Shown in pieces: positions 54,781 to 62,143 of a stretch of 64,000 nucleotides of DNA; the first letter of the stretch is position 1; the number at the start of each line of letters is the position of its first letter. The notes below the pieces were generated by a model. The model was not told the origin of the DNA. It made no database searches and saw only the letters and a program-made list of their open reading frames with translations. Source of the DNA: CAZGCA01 sp964524145 (GTDB lineage: Bacteria > Hydrogenedentota > CAZGCA01); NCBI GenBank assembly GCA_964524145.1, contig CAZGCA010000017.1, forward strand, positions 9,906 to 73,905. The letters run 5' to 3'. Both the position numbers and the translations under genes were made by a program.

Positions 54781-55057
54781 CCCCGGCCCCCTCCACGAAC
54801 TTTCCCGCATCCTTCACCCGAATCTCGCCCAGCCTTGCTTCATCCGGTTCCAGAAAGCCTCGCGGCATCCACGCGTCGTTCTGGCTATCAACCACACCGT
54901 AGGGTTGAACAAGTTCGGTCAGACGGCGAGCAACCTCCTTTCGTGGCAGACTGGTCAGCATCAGACACCGCAACCTGCTGCCTTTGAGGTCTCTCTTTTG
55001 GAATGCTATTTTGCTTTCACCCTTCACACTTCTAACGTCCAGCTGTCCCATCCTCAC
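54776..55057 (-). pseudogene. Chimeric remnant: N-terminal piece of a paralogue of the 56179-56997 gene joined to an hsdS tail
   Basis: 93 codons. Residues ~27-77 (SRLRCLMLTSLPRKEVARRL ... DAWMPRG ... DEARL) align with SRPRCVLMMDGNRELVAKRL ... DRWMPRG ... NEAKL at the N-terminus of the 272-aa protein at 56179. The final residues GEIRVKDAGKFVEGA match the end of type I specificity subunits (LSGEIRVKDAEEFMEKA at 57610). The joint falls between DEARL and GEIRV. It overlaps the hsdR-like stub by 26 bp. Confidence 0.65.
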
Positions 55058-55190
55058 AACCTGCGTGCCGCTCGACCAGATACCGCGAAAGGTCGTCGAC
55101 CTCGCCCGCGGCGGCCGGGTCGCAGGCGTGGCCGGTGAGCGCCGTGCAGATCAGCCGTTCGAGGTCCCGTTCGCTGGTGTTGGTAGTCAT
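55032..55190 (-). pseudogene. hsdR: 5' stub of a type I restriction subunit (HsdR-like) gene
   Basis: 52 codons from ATG 55190. TSERDLERLICTALTGHACD resembles the extreme N-terminus of HsdR proteins (TxTSEKGLExLI..AL.G..CDP). The frame then diverges (EDGTAGR) and stops at 55032; a full HsdR is ~1000 aa. Its ATG overlaps the RhuM-Fic stop (ATGA), as in intact operons where rhuM precedes hsdR. The short match keeps the call moderate. Confidence 0.55.
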
Positions 55191-56182
55191 GCCTGGATCC
55201 TATCACAGAGCAGATGCGTCACGATGCGCACCAACACGTCCTTTTCTTCGGGTTGGCTTTCCGCGATCATCAGGGTCATGGCCACCAGTGCGGCATCCGA
55301 GATCAAGGGCTCGCCGGCGGCGTCGATCAGGATGCCGTTGCGCTCCAGGAACCAGAGGAACAGTGCGGCGGCGATGCGCTTGTTGCCGTCCACAAAGGCG
55401 TGGTTCTTGACGAGGAAGTACAGCAGGTGGGCGGCCTTTTCCTCCAAGCTCGGGTAGACCTCCTTACCGTCGAAGGTCTGCATGACCGCGCCCAATGCGC
55501 TCTCCAGTCCTCTGTCCATCTCGACGCCGAAGACGGCGGACTCACCGAAACGCTCACACAACTGGGCGACGATACGCAAGGCTTCCTCATGGCTCAACAT
55601 GTGGATGACCTTGCTCGAGGTGTCAGGCGCCTCCACGCGCTGGTGGTCGTAGTCGTCGAGCAGATCCAGGGCACGGCTGTATTCGCCGACGACCCGCAAC
55701 AACGCTTTGGCCTCGTCGCCAGAGAGGTCGCGACGTTTCACCGTGTCGGCGATGAGGCGCACGGCCTGATTCAAATCCCGCAGGCGTTTCTGGTTGACCG
55801 AGTAGCCTTTGAGGATATGGTCCCTTAAGACTTTCGTCGCCCAGATACGAAACTGGGTGCCGCGTTTGGAATTGACCCGATAGCCGACGGAGAGGATAGC
55901 GTCGAGGTTGTAGAACTCGACCTGTCGGGTCACGGTTCGATCACCTTCGACTTGAACTGTTGCATTTTTTGCAACAGTTGCTTCCCGCTCCAACTCCCCT
56001 TCCTTGAACACGTTGCGTAAGTGCCGCGAAATCACGGACTTATCGCGGTCAAACAGCAGAGCCATCTGGTTGAGGTTGAGCCAGAGGCTGTCCCGCACCA
56101 GCTGGACATCCAATTCGACCGTGCCGTCCGGAGCCTGATAGAGGACGACTTCCCCACGATAATCGCCTTTCTGTCTTGTCAT
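55187..56182 (-). CDS. RhuM family protein with Fic/Doc domain
   Basis: 331 aa. Residues ~5-130 are the RhuM (virulence RhuM/ORF-N-like) region: WLNLNQMALLFDRDKSVISR HLRNVFKEGEL, FYNLDAILSVGYRVNSKRGT QFRIWATKVLRDHILKGY. Residues ~225-315 carry the Fic/Doc core HAFVDGNKRIAAALFLWFLE (HxFxxGNxR). Such proteins commonly sit inside type I restriction loci, between hsdS and hsdR. Start ATG overlaps the upstream stop by 4 bp (ATGA). It appears full length, in contrast to its broken neighbours. Fic-type AMP transfer is possible but untested for this family. Confidence 0.88.
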   Translation of the reverse strand: MTRQKGDYRGEVVLYQAPDGTVELDVQLVRDSLWLNLNQMALLFDRDKSVISRHLRNVFKEGELEREATVAKNATVQVEGDRTVTRQVEFYNLDAILSVGYRVNSKRGTQFRIWATKVLRDHILKGYSVNQKRLRDLNQAVRLIADTVKRRDLSGDEAKALLRVVGEYSRALDLLDDYDHQRVEAPDTSSKVIHMLSHEEALRIVAQLCERFGESAVFGVEMDRGLESALGAVMQTFDGKEVYPSLEEKAAHLLYFLVKNHAFVDGNKRIAAALFLWFLERNGILIDAAGEPLISDAALVAMTLMIAESQPEEKDVLVRIVTHLLCDRIQA

Positions 56183-56997
56183 ACTCCGCTCTCCGGGGTT
56201 GCTCTGTCATATGGAATTTTCATAGACCTAATGAGGGGAACAAAGGCCTGACCATTGACGATCCATTGTTGGTTCCAGACTTCGGCGGGGAACAACGGCT
56301 GGCTACGGGATTTAACAAGCTGTTCCCATTCGGCATGGTCGGCGAAGGGTTTCTGTGTTCTGCCGCGTTTCATCTCTTCCGCGTTGAGAAAACCCAGATA
56401 GACGAGGATTGTCGGGACGCCAAGTTCGGTTAGTTTCCACGCCCAAGCGAACCGGTTCGACATTTGGTAGTGTGAGTCGCGCGACAGATTCCAGTCAACG
56501 CGGGTGTCGTTCCAGAGTCCCCGATTCGCCTCCTCGATACACTGGCGGATACGCTCGTGATTGTCGGCGTTTCCGGAATCGGGCTTGCCCTTTTCCTCCC
56601 CTTTCAACTCGACATCATGAGCCTTTGCTTCGACCAGTAGTAATCCCTGTCTGCCATCGACGCTACAGGTAGATGCAATGTCCCAGTTCGGGGTGTTGGG
56701 GTTGTTGCGCAGTACGGCTAACCACCACTGTTTAAGCTGCTGTGAAAGGTTCTGCGGTAGTATTGGATTCGGCTCAGCAAGTTTCGCCTCGTTGGCCGGC
56801 TCTTTGTCCCATTCACCATTCTCCTTTTGCACGGGCTTCCCGCGGGGCATCCATCTATCCTCCGGAGATACGGTTACGGCAGGGATGTTAGCGAGGTCCG
56901 TAAGACGTTTGGCAACGAGTTCCCGGTTACCGTCCATCATCAATACACAACGAGGTCGACTCCCTCGTTCCTTATCGAGTTGCATCCACCAAGTCAT
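56179..56997 (-). CDS. Unrecognised defence-locus protein, possible PD-(D/E)XK nuclease
   Basis: 272 aa; I do not recognise a family. Residues ~14-50 (SRPRCVLMMDGNRELVAKRL ... PEDRWMPRG) recur in the 54776-55057 remnant, so this is a module seen twice. In the middle, NWDIASTCSVDGRQGLLLVE AKAHDVEL fits a PD-(D/E)XK pattern: Asp in NWD, then ExK in VEAKAH ~18 residues later. The C-terminal half has many aromatic residues (WNDTRVDWNLSRDSHYQMSN; WAWKLTELGVPTILVYLGFL). ATGA overlaps on both sides tie it to the AlbA_2 and RhuM-Fic genes. A nuclease role is inferred only. Confidence 0.72.
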   Translation of the reverse strand: MTWWMQLDKERGSRPRCVLMMDGNRELVAKRLTDLANIPAVTVSPEDRWMPRGKPVQKENGEWDKEPANEAKLAEPNPILPQNLSQQLKQWWLAVLRNNPNTPNWDIASTCSVDGRQGLLLVEAKAHDVELKGEEKGKPDSGNADNHERIRQCIEEANRGLWNDTRVDWNLSRDSHYQMSNRFAWAWKLTELGVPTILVYLGFLNAEEMKRGRTQKPFADHAEWEQLVKSRSQPLFPAEVWNQQWIVNGQAFVPLIRSMKIPYDRATPESGV

Positions 56998-57616
56998 ACT
57001 TCCACCTCCTCAGGGACAGTGTCGATGTCGTCCGCCATCTCGCCCTCGTCCATGAGGTCGTCGGCCTCATCCAGCGGTTCGGGTTCGCCTGCCTGTGCGT
57101 CGCACGCAGACAGGTCGAGTTCTTCGGACAGCGCGAAAGCAGCTCGGATTTCCCCAACATCCAGTCGATGTTTCCCGGCGCTGCTTCGAGAGTAGAAACG
57201 CGAGAGCTGCTTAAACACAACCATTTGGGGTGCTGTCCAGCTCTTAGGTATCCTCATGGCGATGACCGGACCTTCTTTGAACCGGGAATATCCTTTGTAT
57301 GGACGCCTGGTATGCAAGGGTCGATGCCAGTGCGAATCGATTGCTCCAACCGGAGGGTTTTCGCGTCAGGATTAATTCCATCAAGTCCGGGCGCCGCGAC
57401 TGGTTTTCCCTCGTCTTCTTCCATCCCATACAAGATATGGCCTCCCGCGGCATTGGCGAACGACGACACGTCTCCCAGAAACTCGCGCTTGTCCCCATCA
57501 CGACCACAGGGTAGCTTCAGTTTGTACTCGATCACCTTACCTTCCGAAACCTTGTCTTCTATCAGACGATCGATTGTTTTCTTGTCAATCTGGTCGAAAG
57601 GAACGTCAATCACCAT
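56994..57616 (-). pseudogene. AlbA_2 (Schlafen-type) ATP-binding domain gene with one-base frameshift
   Basis: From ATG 57616: IEYKLKLPCGRDGDKREFLG, DVSSFANAAGGHILYGMEED is the AlbA_2 core. The frame runs to KDIPGSKKVRSSP and stops at 57254. A second frame supplies the expected continuation GPVIAMRIPKSWTAPQMVVF, KQLSRFYSRSSAGKHRLDVG down to 56994. Inserting one base in AAGAAGG near 57275 gives a continuous KDIPGSKKGPVIAMRIPKSW. The end is acidic (EPLDEADDLMDEGEMADDID) and overlaps the next gene by ATGA. It is a recent mutation, a sequencing error, or programmed frameshifting. The start overlaps the hsdS remnant stop (ATGGTGA). Confidence 0.78.
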
Positions 57617-57806
57617 GCCTTCTCCATAAACTCTTCCGCGTCTTTCACCCGAATCTCGCCCGAAAGCAGCTTCGGCAGTAGCGCGTCGCGGATTGCGGCA
57701 AGGGTGCGGGACTCTCGCCGGTGAACTGGGACGAACCGTTGTGCACTTCGGCGATGCGGCTGCCGAGCTTGGTGTTCTGCTTCATCTTCGAGAGCATGTT
57801 GGCCAT
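57610..57806 (-). pseudogene. hsdS: hsdM internal scrap joined out of frame to the hsdS 3' end
   Basis: From ATG 57806 the frame reads MLSKMKQNTKLGSRIAEVHN GSSQFTGES, an internal HsdM methyltransferase motif (SKM....GSRIA.V.NGS.LFTG). It then runs out of frame. A neighbouring frame reads RESRTLAAIRDALLPKLLSG EIRVKDAEEFMEKAW and stops at 57610, the canonical C-terminus of HsdS. A large deletion (end of hsdM, most of hsdS) explains the joint near 57715. GGGGG sits 8 bases before the ATG. Confidence 0.72.
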
Positions 57807-58051
57807 CTAATCACCCCCAAGCACGAGCAACGCTATCTCATGTCCACGCTAACAGTTATGCTCCAAACCCCTCATGCTCAGCCTCCCTCCCCGGTAGTCC
57901 CCGTGGCAAGGAATCGAACGAGTAGGCGCTTATCTCTGCGCCACAAGATCGTAGTGCGCTATCTTGATAACAATATGAACCACATGACATCGCATGTCAA
58001 GTAGAGCCCGCCCACAGATAAGACCTTCTCGGGACGTATCCCTGAACTGGC
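57807..58051. other. Intergenic stretch between the decayed restriction locus and the next promoter
   Basis: The 341 bp from 57807 to 58147 hold no supported gene. A GTTCGATTCC-like string on the minus strand near 57905-57920 recalls a tRNA T-loop, but flanking bases do not pair as a T stem. The promoter at 58052-58080 is at its right end. Confidence 0.5.
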
Positions 58052-58080
58052 TTGACACTTCGCTGAGCGCGGGCTATAGT
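58052..58080 (+). promoter_or_regulatory. Near-consensus sigma70 promoter for the oxidoreductase at 58148
   Basis: TTGACA (58052-58057), 17-bp spacer, TATAGT (58075-58080). Leader of ~60 nt to the ATG. Confidence 0.85.
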
Positions 58081-58147
58081 ATCGTGTCCTGAGATTCTTT
58101 CGGTCGGATAATGAAGGTAGAAGTCTAATCCTAAGAGGGATGCTAGA

Positions 58148-59155
58148 ATGGCTGCGAAGACGATTCGAGCTGGGGTGATTGGGTACGGTCCCGCGTTCAA
58201 CATGGGCCCGCATCACGGTCATTCCATTAACAAGAACAAAGGTCTCGAGGTGGCGTGCGTCTGCGATCTGGACAAGAAACGGCTCGAGGTCGCAAAAACC
58301 GATTTCCCGGGCATCAAAACCTACAAGAGCGTTGCGCGGATGTTGAACAGCGGGAAGATCGATCTCGCTATCGTCATCACGCCGCACAACACGCACGCGA
58401 AACTCGTGCTCCAGTGCATCAAGGCGAAGGTACACGTCGTCTGCGAGAAGCCGCTCGCGATCACCGGCAAGGAAGTCTCCGAGATGCTCAAGGCCGCCAA
58501 ACAACACAAGGTGATGTTCTCGACGTTCCACAACCGCCGCTGGGACGGCGATTTCGTCGCATTGCGCAAGATCGTCCGCGAAGGCTTGATCGGCAACATC
58601 TTTCGCATCGAATGCGGGTTCAGCGGGTACCACGAACAACCCACCTGGTGGCGTGCCGACAAGAAAATATCCGGCGGCGCCATCTATGATTGGGGCGCTC
58701 ATTTCACCGACTGGATGCTCAACCTTGTCGACTCGAAGATAGACACCGTCACCGGGTTCCAGGTCAAGAACCCGCGATGGACCCGCTACACCAACGAGGA
58801 CCATTCCGAATACACCCTCACCTTCAAGGACGGGTGCCTGGCGACGCTTACCATGAGCAACCTGTCGATGGAGACCAAACCCCGGTGGCGCATTCTCGGC
58901 GACAACGGCTCGATAGTCCACGCGGGAGACCATTTCCTGGTCAAGGCCATTGTCAAAGGACGCCGAATGGAGACGAAGGTCGAGTTCGAGCGGGACGACT
59001 GGGACGCGTACTACAAGAACATCGCCGACCACCTGTTACGAGGGAAGCCGCTCGTTATCACCCCGGAATCTGCCGCCCGCGTGATAGGCGTACTTCACGC
59101 TGCCAACATATCCGCCGCCACCGGCTGCAAACCTGTCAAGCCCCTTTTCCCGTAG
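58148..59155 (+). CDS. Gfo/Idh/MocA family oxidoreductase, cytoplasmic
   Basis: 335 aa without signal peptide. IRAGVIGYGPAFNMGPHHGH is the Rossmann start; TPHNTHAKLVLQCIKAKVHV and CEKPLAITGKEVSEM carry the family motif; GGAIYDWGAHFTDWMLNLV is the substrate-domain signature. Length is standard for the family. It has its own strong promoter and no close partner, so it is probably a stand-alone sugar dehydrogenase. One of seven paralogues in this window. Confidence 0.93.
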   Translation: MAAKTIRAGVIGYGPAFNMGPHHGHSINKNKGLEVACVCDLDKKRLEVAKTDFPGIKTYKSVARMLNSGKIDLAIVITPHNTHAKLVLQCIKAKVHVVCEKPLAITGKEVSEMLKAAKQHKVMFSTFHNRRWDGDFVALRKIVREGLIGNIFRIECGFSGYHEQPTWWRADKKISGGAIYDWGAHFTDWMLNLVDSKIDTVTGFQVKNPRWTRYTNEDHSEYTLTFKDGCLATLTMSNLSMETKPRWRILGDNGSIVHAGDHFLVKAIVKGRRMETKVEFERDDWDAYYKNIADHLLRGKPLVITPESAARVIGVLHAANISAATGCKPVKPLFP

Positions 59156-59211
59156 TGCAGGGGTGGAACGAATCGTTTTGTTGTACGATGACGCACGGAC
59201 AACATGAGGGA

Positions 59212-60933
59212 TCAGCGGCTTGAACGCCAGACGATGTCTCCCTCGCGCCAATCCGGTCTCCCTCCGTCGTCGATCTGGTTCGAGGCGACGCTGTAAAGGA
59301 TGAATCCGTCCTCTTCCGCGCGATAAATATAGGACTTCCCGCTGAAAGGATCGAGAGACAGTTCTCGTGCGAGCCCAGGCATGATCGCATCGAGCTTCTG
59401 CGGGTACGAGCCGGTTCTCATCTTGTATTGCTTCAGGCGTATCGCGATTTCAGCCAGATCGCACTGCGCCACGAGCCTGTCCTGCGTGTCGAAAGCCTTA
59501 GCGTATACCGACACGTCCAGTCGTGCGATAACTTCCAGCTTTGAGATGCTCTCGCTCTCCTCTGCTAAGTCCGCGAGCTTATCGCGGGATTTGTAGGCTG
59601 GTAGCGCCGCAAGATCAACTAACCTCGCCATTGCGTCCAGGTACCCCAGTTCATCCAGAAGAGACAACGGTCGCCGCAAATAGAGTGCAAGGGCCCCCAG
59701 CACCCCGCCTGACGGTAATCTGTGCTCCCAAGAGGGGCCGGGCCGGTCGCTGTACACCGGCGGAGGCGGTGAGCGGAACCACCGATACCAGTCTATGCCT
59801 ATGCATCGTTCTCCTTGTATACCCCTCACGAAGTACTCTCTATCACGGAGTTCGGCAAGCTCCGCAAGAATTTCTTGAAGATGGGCGTCAGGTGGGTGAT
59901 GCTCGTCCAGGACTGCCTGCATAGCGCTGATTGCAAAGCTTGCGCTCTTGGCTCGTAGCAGTTGGACGCTGAACTTCGGATGATCCCTTATGCTGTTGAC
60001 AAGGTGGAGTGCAGCGGAGATCAGGTCGAAAGCCTCGTTCATGTCGCCGTCGCGTGCGGCAAGCACCGCCGCGGCGGAAACACACGGCGTGACTAGGTCG
60101 ACGCAATGAACACCCCAATGGCTCATTGCGCCAGCCGGTCGGACCCAATAGTTGATGTGGTACCAGGCTCCCGGCAACTCCCGACCTTCCTTGACCATCT
60201 GAATGCCTCGATCCATTTCTTCCAGGATTTGCCGCGTTGCGACCTCGATCGCCATGTTGTCGGCTACCTCGACATCAGGCTGTGCTTCTTCTAGATGTTT
60301 CCTGGTTGCGTTCCGCACCTCATCCAGAACCTCCTCGGCAGAGATCGTGGTGATCAACTCCTCGAGAGAGATCGCGGTGGTCAACACAGTACCGTTGTCC
60401 CCCTTCACAAATCGCGTGCGCGAGAACGGCAAGTCCATAGTCGGACATGAAGTGTATAGAAAGGCTTTCACAGTTTTCTTGGCACGGTAGACGGGACGGG
60501 AAACGGATCCAAATCCCGCCGAAACGCCAGCAAAGCCGCGCCGCTGCTTCTTCTCCGAAAAAGAAAGCAGATCCGGGTTCAGGACTCGATTGACGATTTC
60601 AGTTGCGTGCTCGTAAACAACAGCGGCGTTCCAACCAACGGCTCCTCCAGACGGTGCGAAGTCGGGCAGGGCGATCACGCCACCTCCCGCTTTGATCTCT
60701 GCAAGTTTCGACTCAACCAGCCTGTGCATCACCACGTTAGCAATTGTGTGGGCAATGGCCAGGAGCACCAGGATTGCCGCAGCGACAAGGGCCGCTTTCT
60801 TCAGCCATCCGACAAAGGTTCGAGCCGGCCCTGCGAGCCGCCTTGAGAGGTAAGCGAGCGCGGGAGCGAGCAGCTTCTCCCAACAAAAGATGAACGTGGG
60901 GATGTATCTTGTCATCCAGTCTGATGTTCCCAT
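59212..60933 (-). CDS. Large membrane-anchored protein of an ECF sigma module, function unknown
   Basis: 573 aa. ATG 60933 has AAGGAG at 8 bases. One strong transmembrane helix (AALVAAAILVLLAIAHTIAN, ~48-67) is followed by a long, mostly helical outer region. The C-terminus (IRLKQYKMRTGSYPQKLDAI ... DPFSGKSYIYRAEEDGFILY SVASNQIDDGG) resembles the C-terminal module of planctomycete pseudopilin-associated proteins (YR...G.YP..L......DPF.G....Y....G..LYS.G.N..DDGG). Its ATG overlaps the preceding stop by one base (TAATG). Probably works with the sigma factor two genes upstream. Confidence 0.75.
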   Translation of the reverse strand: MGTSDWMTRYIPTFIFCWEKLLAPALAYLSRRLAGPARTFVGWLKKAALVAAAILVLLAIAHTIANVVMHRLVESKLAEIKAGGGVIALPDFAPSGGAVGWNAAVVYEHATEIVNRVLNPDLLSFSEKKQRRGFAGVSAGFGSVSRPVYRAKKTVKAFLYTSCPTMDLPFSRTRFVKGDNGTVLTTAISLEELITTISAEEVLDEVRNATRKHLEEAQPDVEVADNMAIEVATRQILEEMDRGIQMVKEGRELPGAWYHINYWVRPAGAMSHWGVHCVDLVTPCVSAAAVLAARDGDMNEAFDLISAALHLVNSIRDHPKFSVQLLRAKSASFAISAMQAVLDEHHPPDAHLQEILAELAELRDREYFVRGIQGERCIGIDWYRWFRSPPPPVYSDRPGPSWEHRLPSGGVLGALALYLRRPLSLLDELGYLDAMARLVDLAALPAYKSRDKLADLAEESESISKLEVIARLDVSVYAKAFDTQDRLVAQCDLAEIAIRLKQYKMRTGSYPQKLDAIMPGLARELSLDPFSGKSYIYRAEEDGFILYSVASNQIDDGGRPDWREGDIVWRSSR

Positions 60934-61379
60934 TAGTAGACTCCTTCTGCCAAGAGATCGAGCCACGACTCACGGTTCTGCATCAGCGCGCCGTCTTCGA
61001 AACAGACGGATGCTAACGCGAGGTTTGCACGACCCAGGCTTCGAGCGAAATACTCTTCGAGACTCGCCTGATCATCCCCGTCCAGTATGCTGGCGAGTTC
61101 CCTGGCAAGCTCTCTGGTGGGGGCATCGAGTTCAGGGGGCGAGGCATGTGAGTACATTACCCGCTCGAGACGTTCGGACGCCAGCCGGTCAATCCAGATT
61201 CCGCTTACGACCACGAGAACGAGTGCCGCAAGGGCGACCTTGAGCATGATGTTGTAGCTATCTTGTGTTCTTCCCAATCCCCTTGCCCGCGCGGCTGAAA
61301 TGACGCGGTTGCGAAGTCCGGCGTCGGGTTTTGGAGGCGTCAGTCTCTTCAGCAACTCCTCGACGGGTTGGCGATTCAT
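60933..61379 (-). CDS. Small membrane protein, putative anti-sigma partner
   Basis: 148 aa. A basic N-terminal cytoplasmic part (QPVEELLKRLTPPKPDAGLR NRVISAARARGLG) leads to one transmembrane helix (MLKVALAALVLVVVSGIWID) and an outer helical part. No zinc-binding motif. It overlaps the sigma gene by ATGA and the next gene by TAATG, so the three are translationally linked. Topology parallels the 29967 protein although sequence similarity is not obvious. Confidence 0.75.
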   Translation of the reverse strand: MNRQPVEELLKRLTPPKPDAGLRNRVISAARARGLGRTQDSYNIMLKVALAALVLVVVSGIWIDRLASERLERVMYSHASPPELDAPTRELARELASILDGDDQASLEEYFARSLGRANLALASVCFEDGALMQNRESWLDLLAEGVY

Positions 61380-61912
61380 CCTTCCTCTCCAAGCAGGAGC
61401 TTCAGTTTGCTGAGAGCGTACCGGTACCGGCTGGCGGCTGTGTTGTGAGATACCCTGGCAATGGTCGCGATCTCCGTGAACGTCATGTCGTGAAAAAACT
61501 TCAACACAATGACTTCCCTCTGCTCGGGTGGCAGTTCAATTAGCGCTGCGTTCAACCGTTGAACCTGGTCATCGAGCGTGGTTTCGCCGGGCGCTGGCTC
61601 CAGCAGACGCGCCGATTGCTTCAGGGTCTCCTGTCCCCGTTCCCGAACGTTCCGGCGGCGCAAGCGACTGAAAGCCTCGTTACGCGCCGCACGGTAGAGG
61701 TATGCCTGTGCATTCCTCAGCCGTTGGAGCTTCCTGCGCTTGGCCAGCAGCCTCACAAACAGTTCTTGGAGGGCATCCTCAGCCTCTTCGTGCGAACCGA
61801 GCAGTGCGATCAGATAGCCGTAGAGTGCGTTCCCATAGGCATCGTAAAGTGCCGCTAGTTTATCCACCCATTTCTCATCGCCAACCCGGCGCGCATGCCC
61901 GGCGGTGTCCAT
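61376..61912 (-). CDS. ECF-type RNA polymerase sigma factor
   Basis: 178 aa. Region 2: LAALYDAYGNALYGYLIALL GSHEEAEDALQELFVRLLAK, AQAYLYRAARNEAFSRLRRR. Region 4: LPPEQREVIVLKFFHDMTFT EIATIARVSHNTAASRYRYA. ATG 61912 preferred over TTG 61915. First gene of a three-gene minus-strand module (sigma, small membrane protein, large membrane protein). Confidence 0.93.
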   Translation of the reverse strand: MDTAGHARRVGDEKWVDKLAALYDAYGNALYGYLIALLGSHEEAEDALQELFVRLLAKRRKLQRLRNAQAYLYRAARNEAFSRLRRRNVRERGQETLKQSARLLEPAPGETTLDDQVQRLNAALIELPPEQREVIVLKFFHDMTFTEIATIARVSHNTAASRYRYALSKLKLLLGEEG

Positions 61913-62143
61913 CAAGCAGATGTCCTCAGGTCCATAAGATAAGACGCGTATAACCGGCGGATTTGTCTATGGACGTGATGAATCCTCCCACATCGAGCGC
62001 AAGACCTGACGCCCATCGCCGTGTGGTGCCTCATAACCGACAGGGCCTCAGCTACTTGAACCGGGCGTGTCCCGAATAGTGTCTGGTCGGCCGTTCAGGG
62101 TTCATAGGGCGGAGTAGAGGAAAATGTCCACCCTCACCGACCC

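Noticed and set aside
57890..57950. tRNA or tRNA-fragment attachment site next to the decayed restriction locus
   Set aside because: A GTTCGATTCC-like string is present, but neighbouring bases do not form T, anticodon or acceptor stems, and no integrase is seen.
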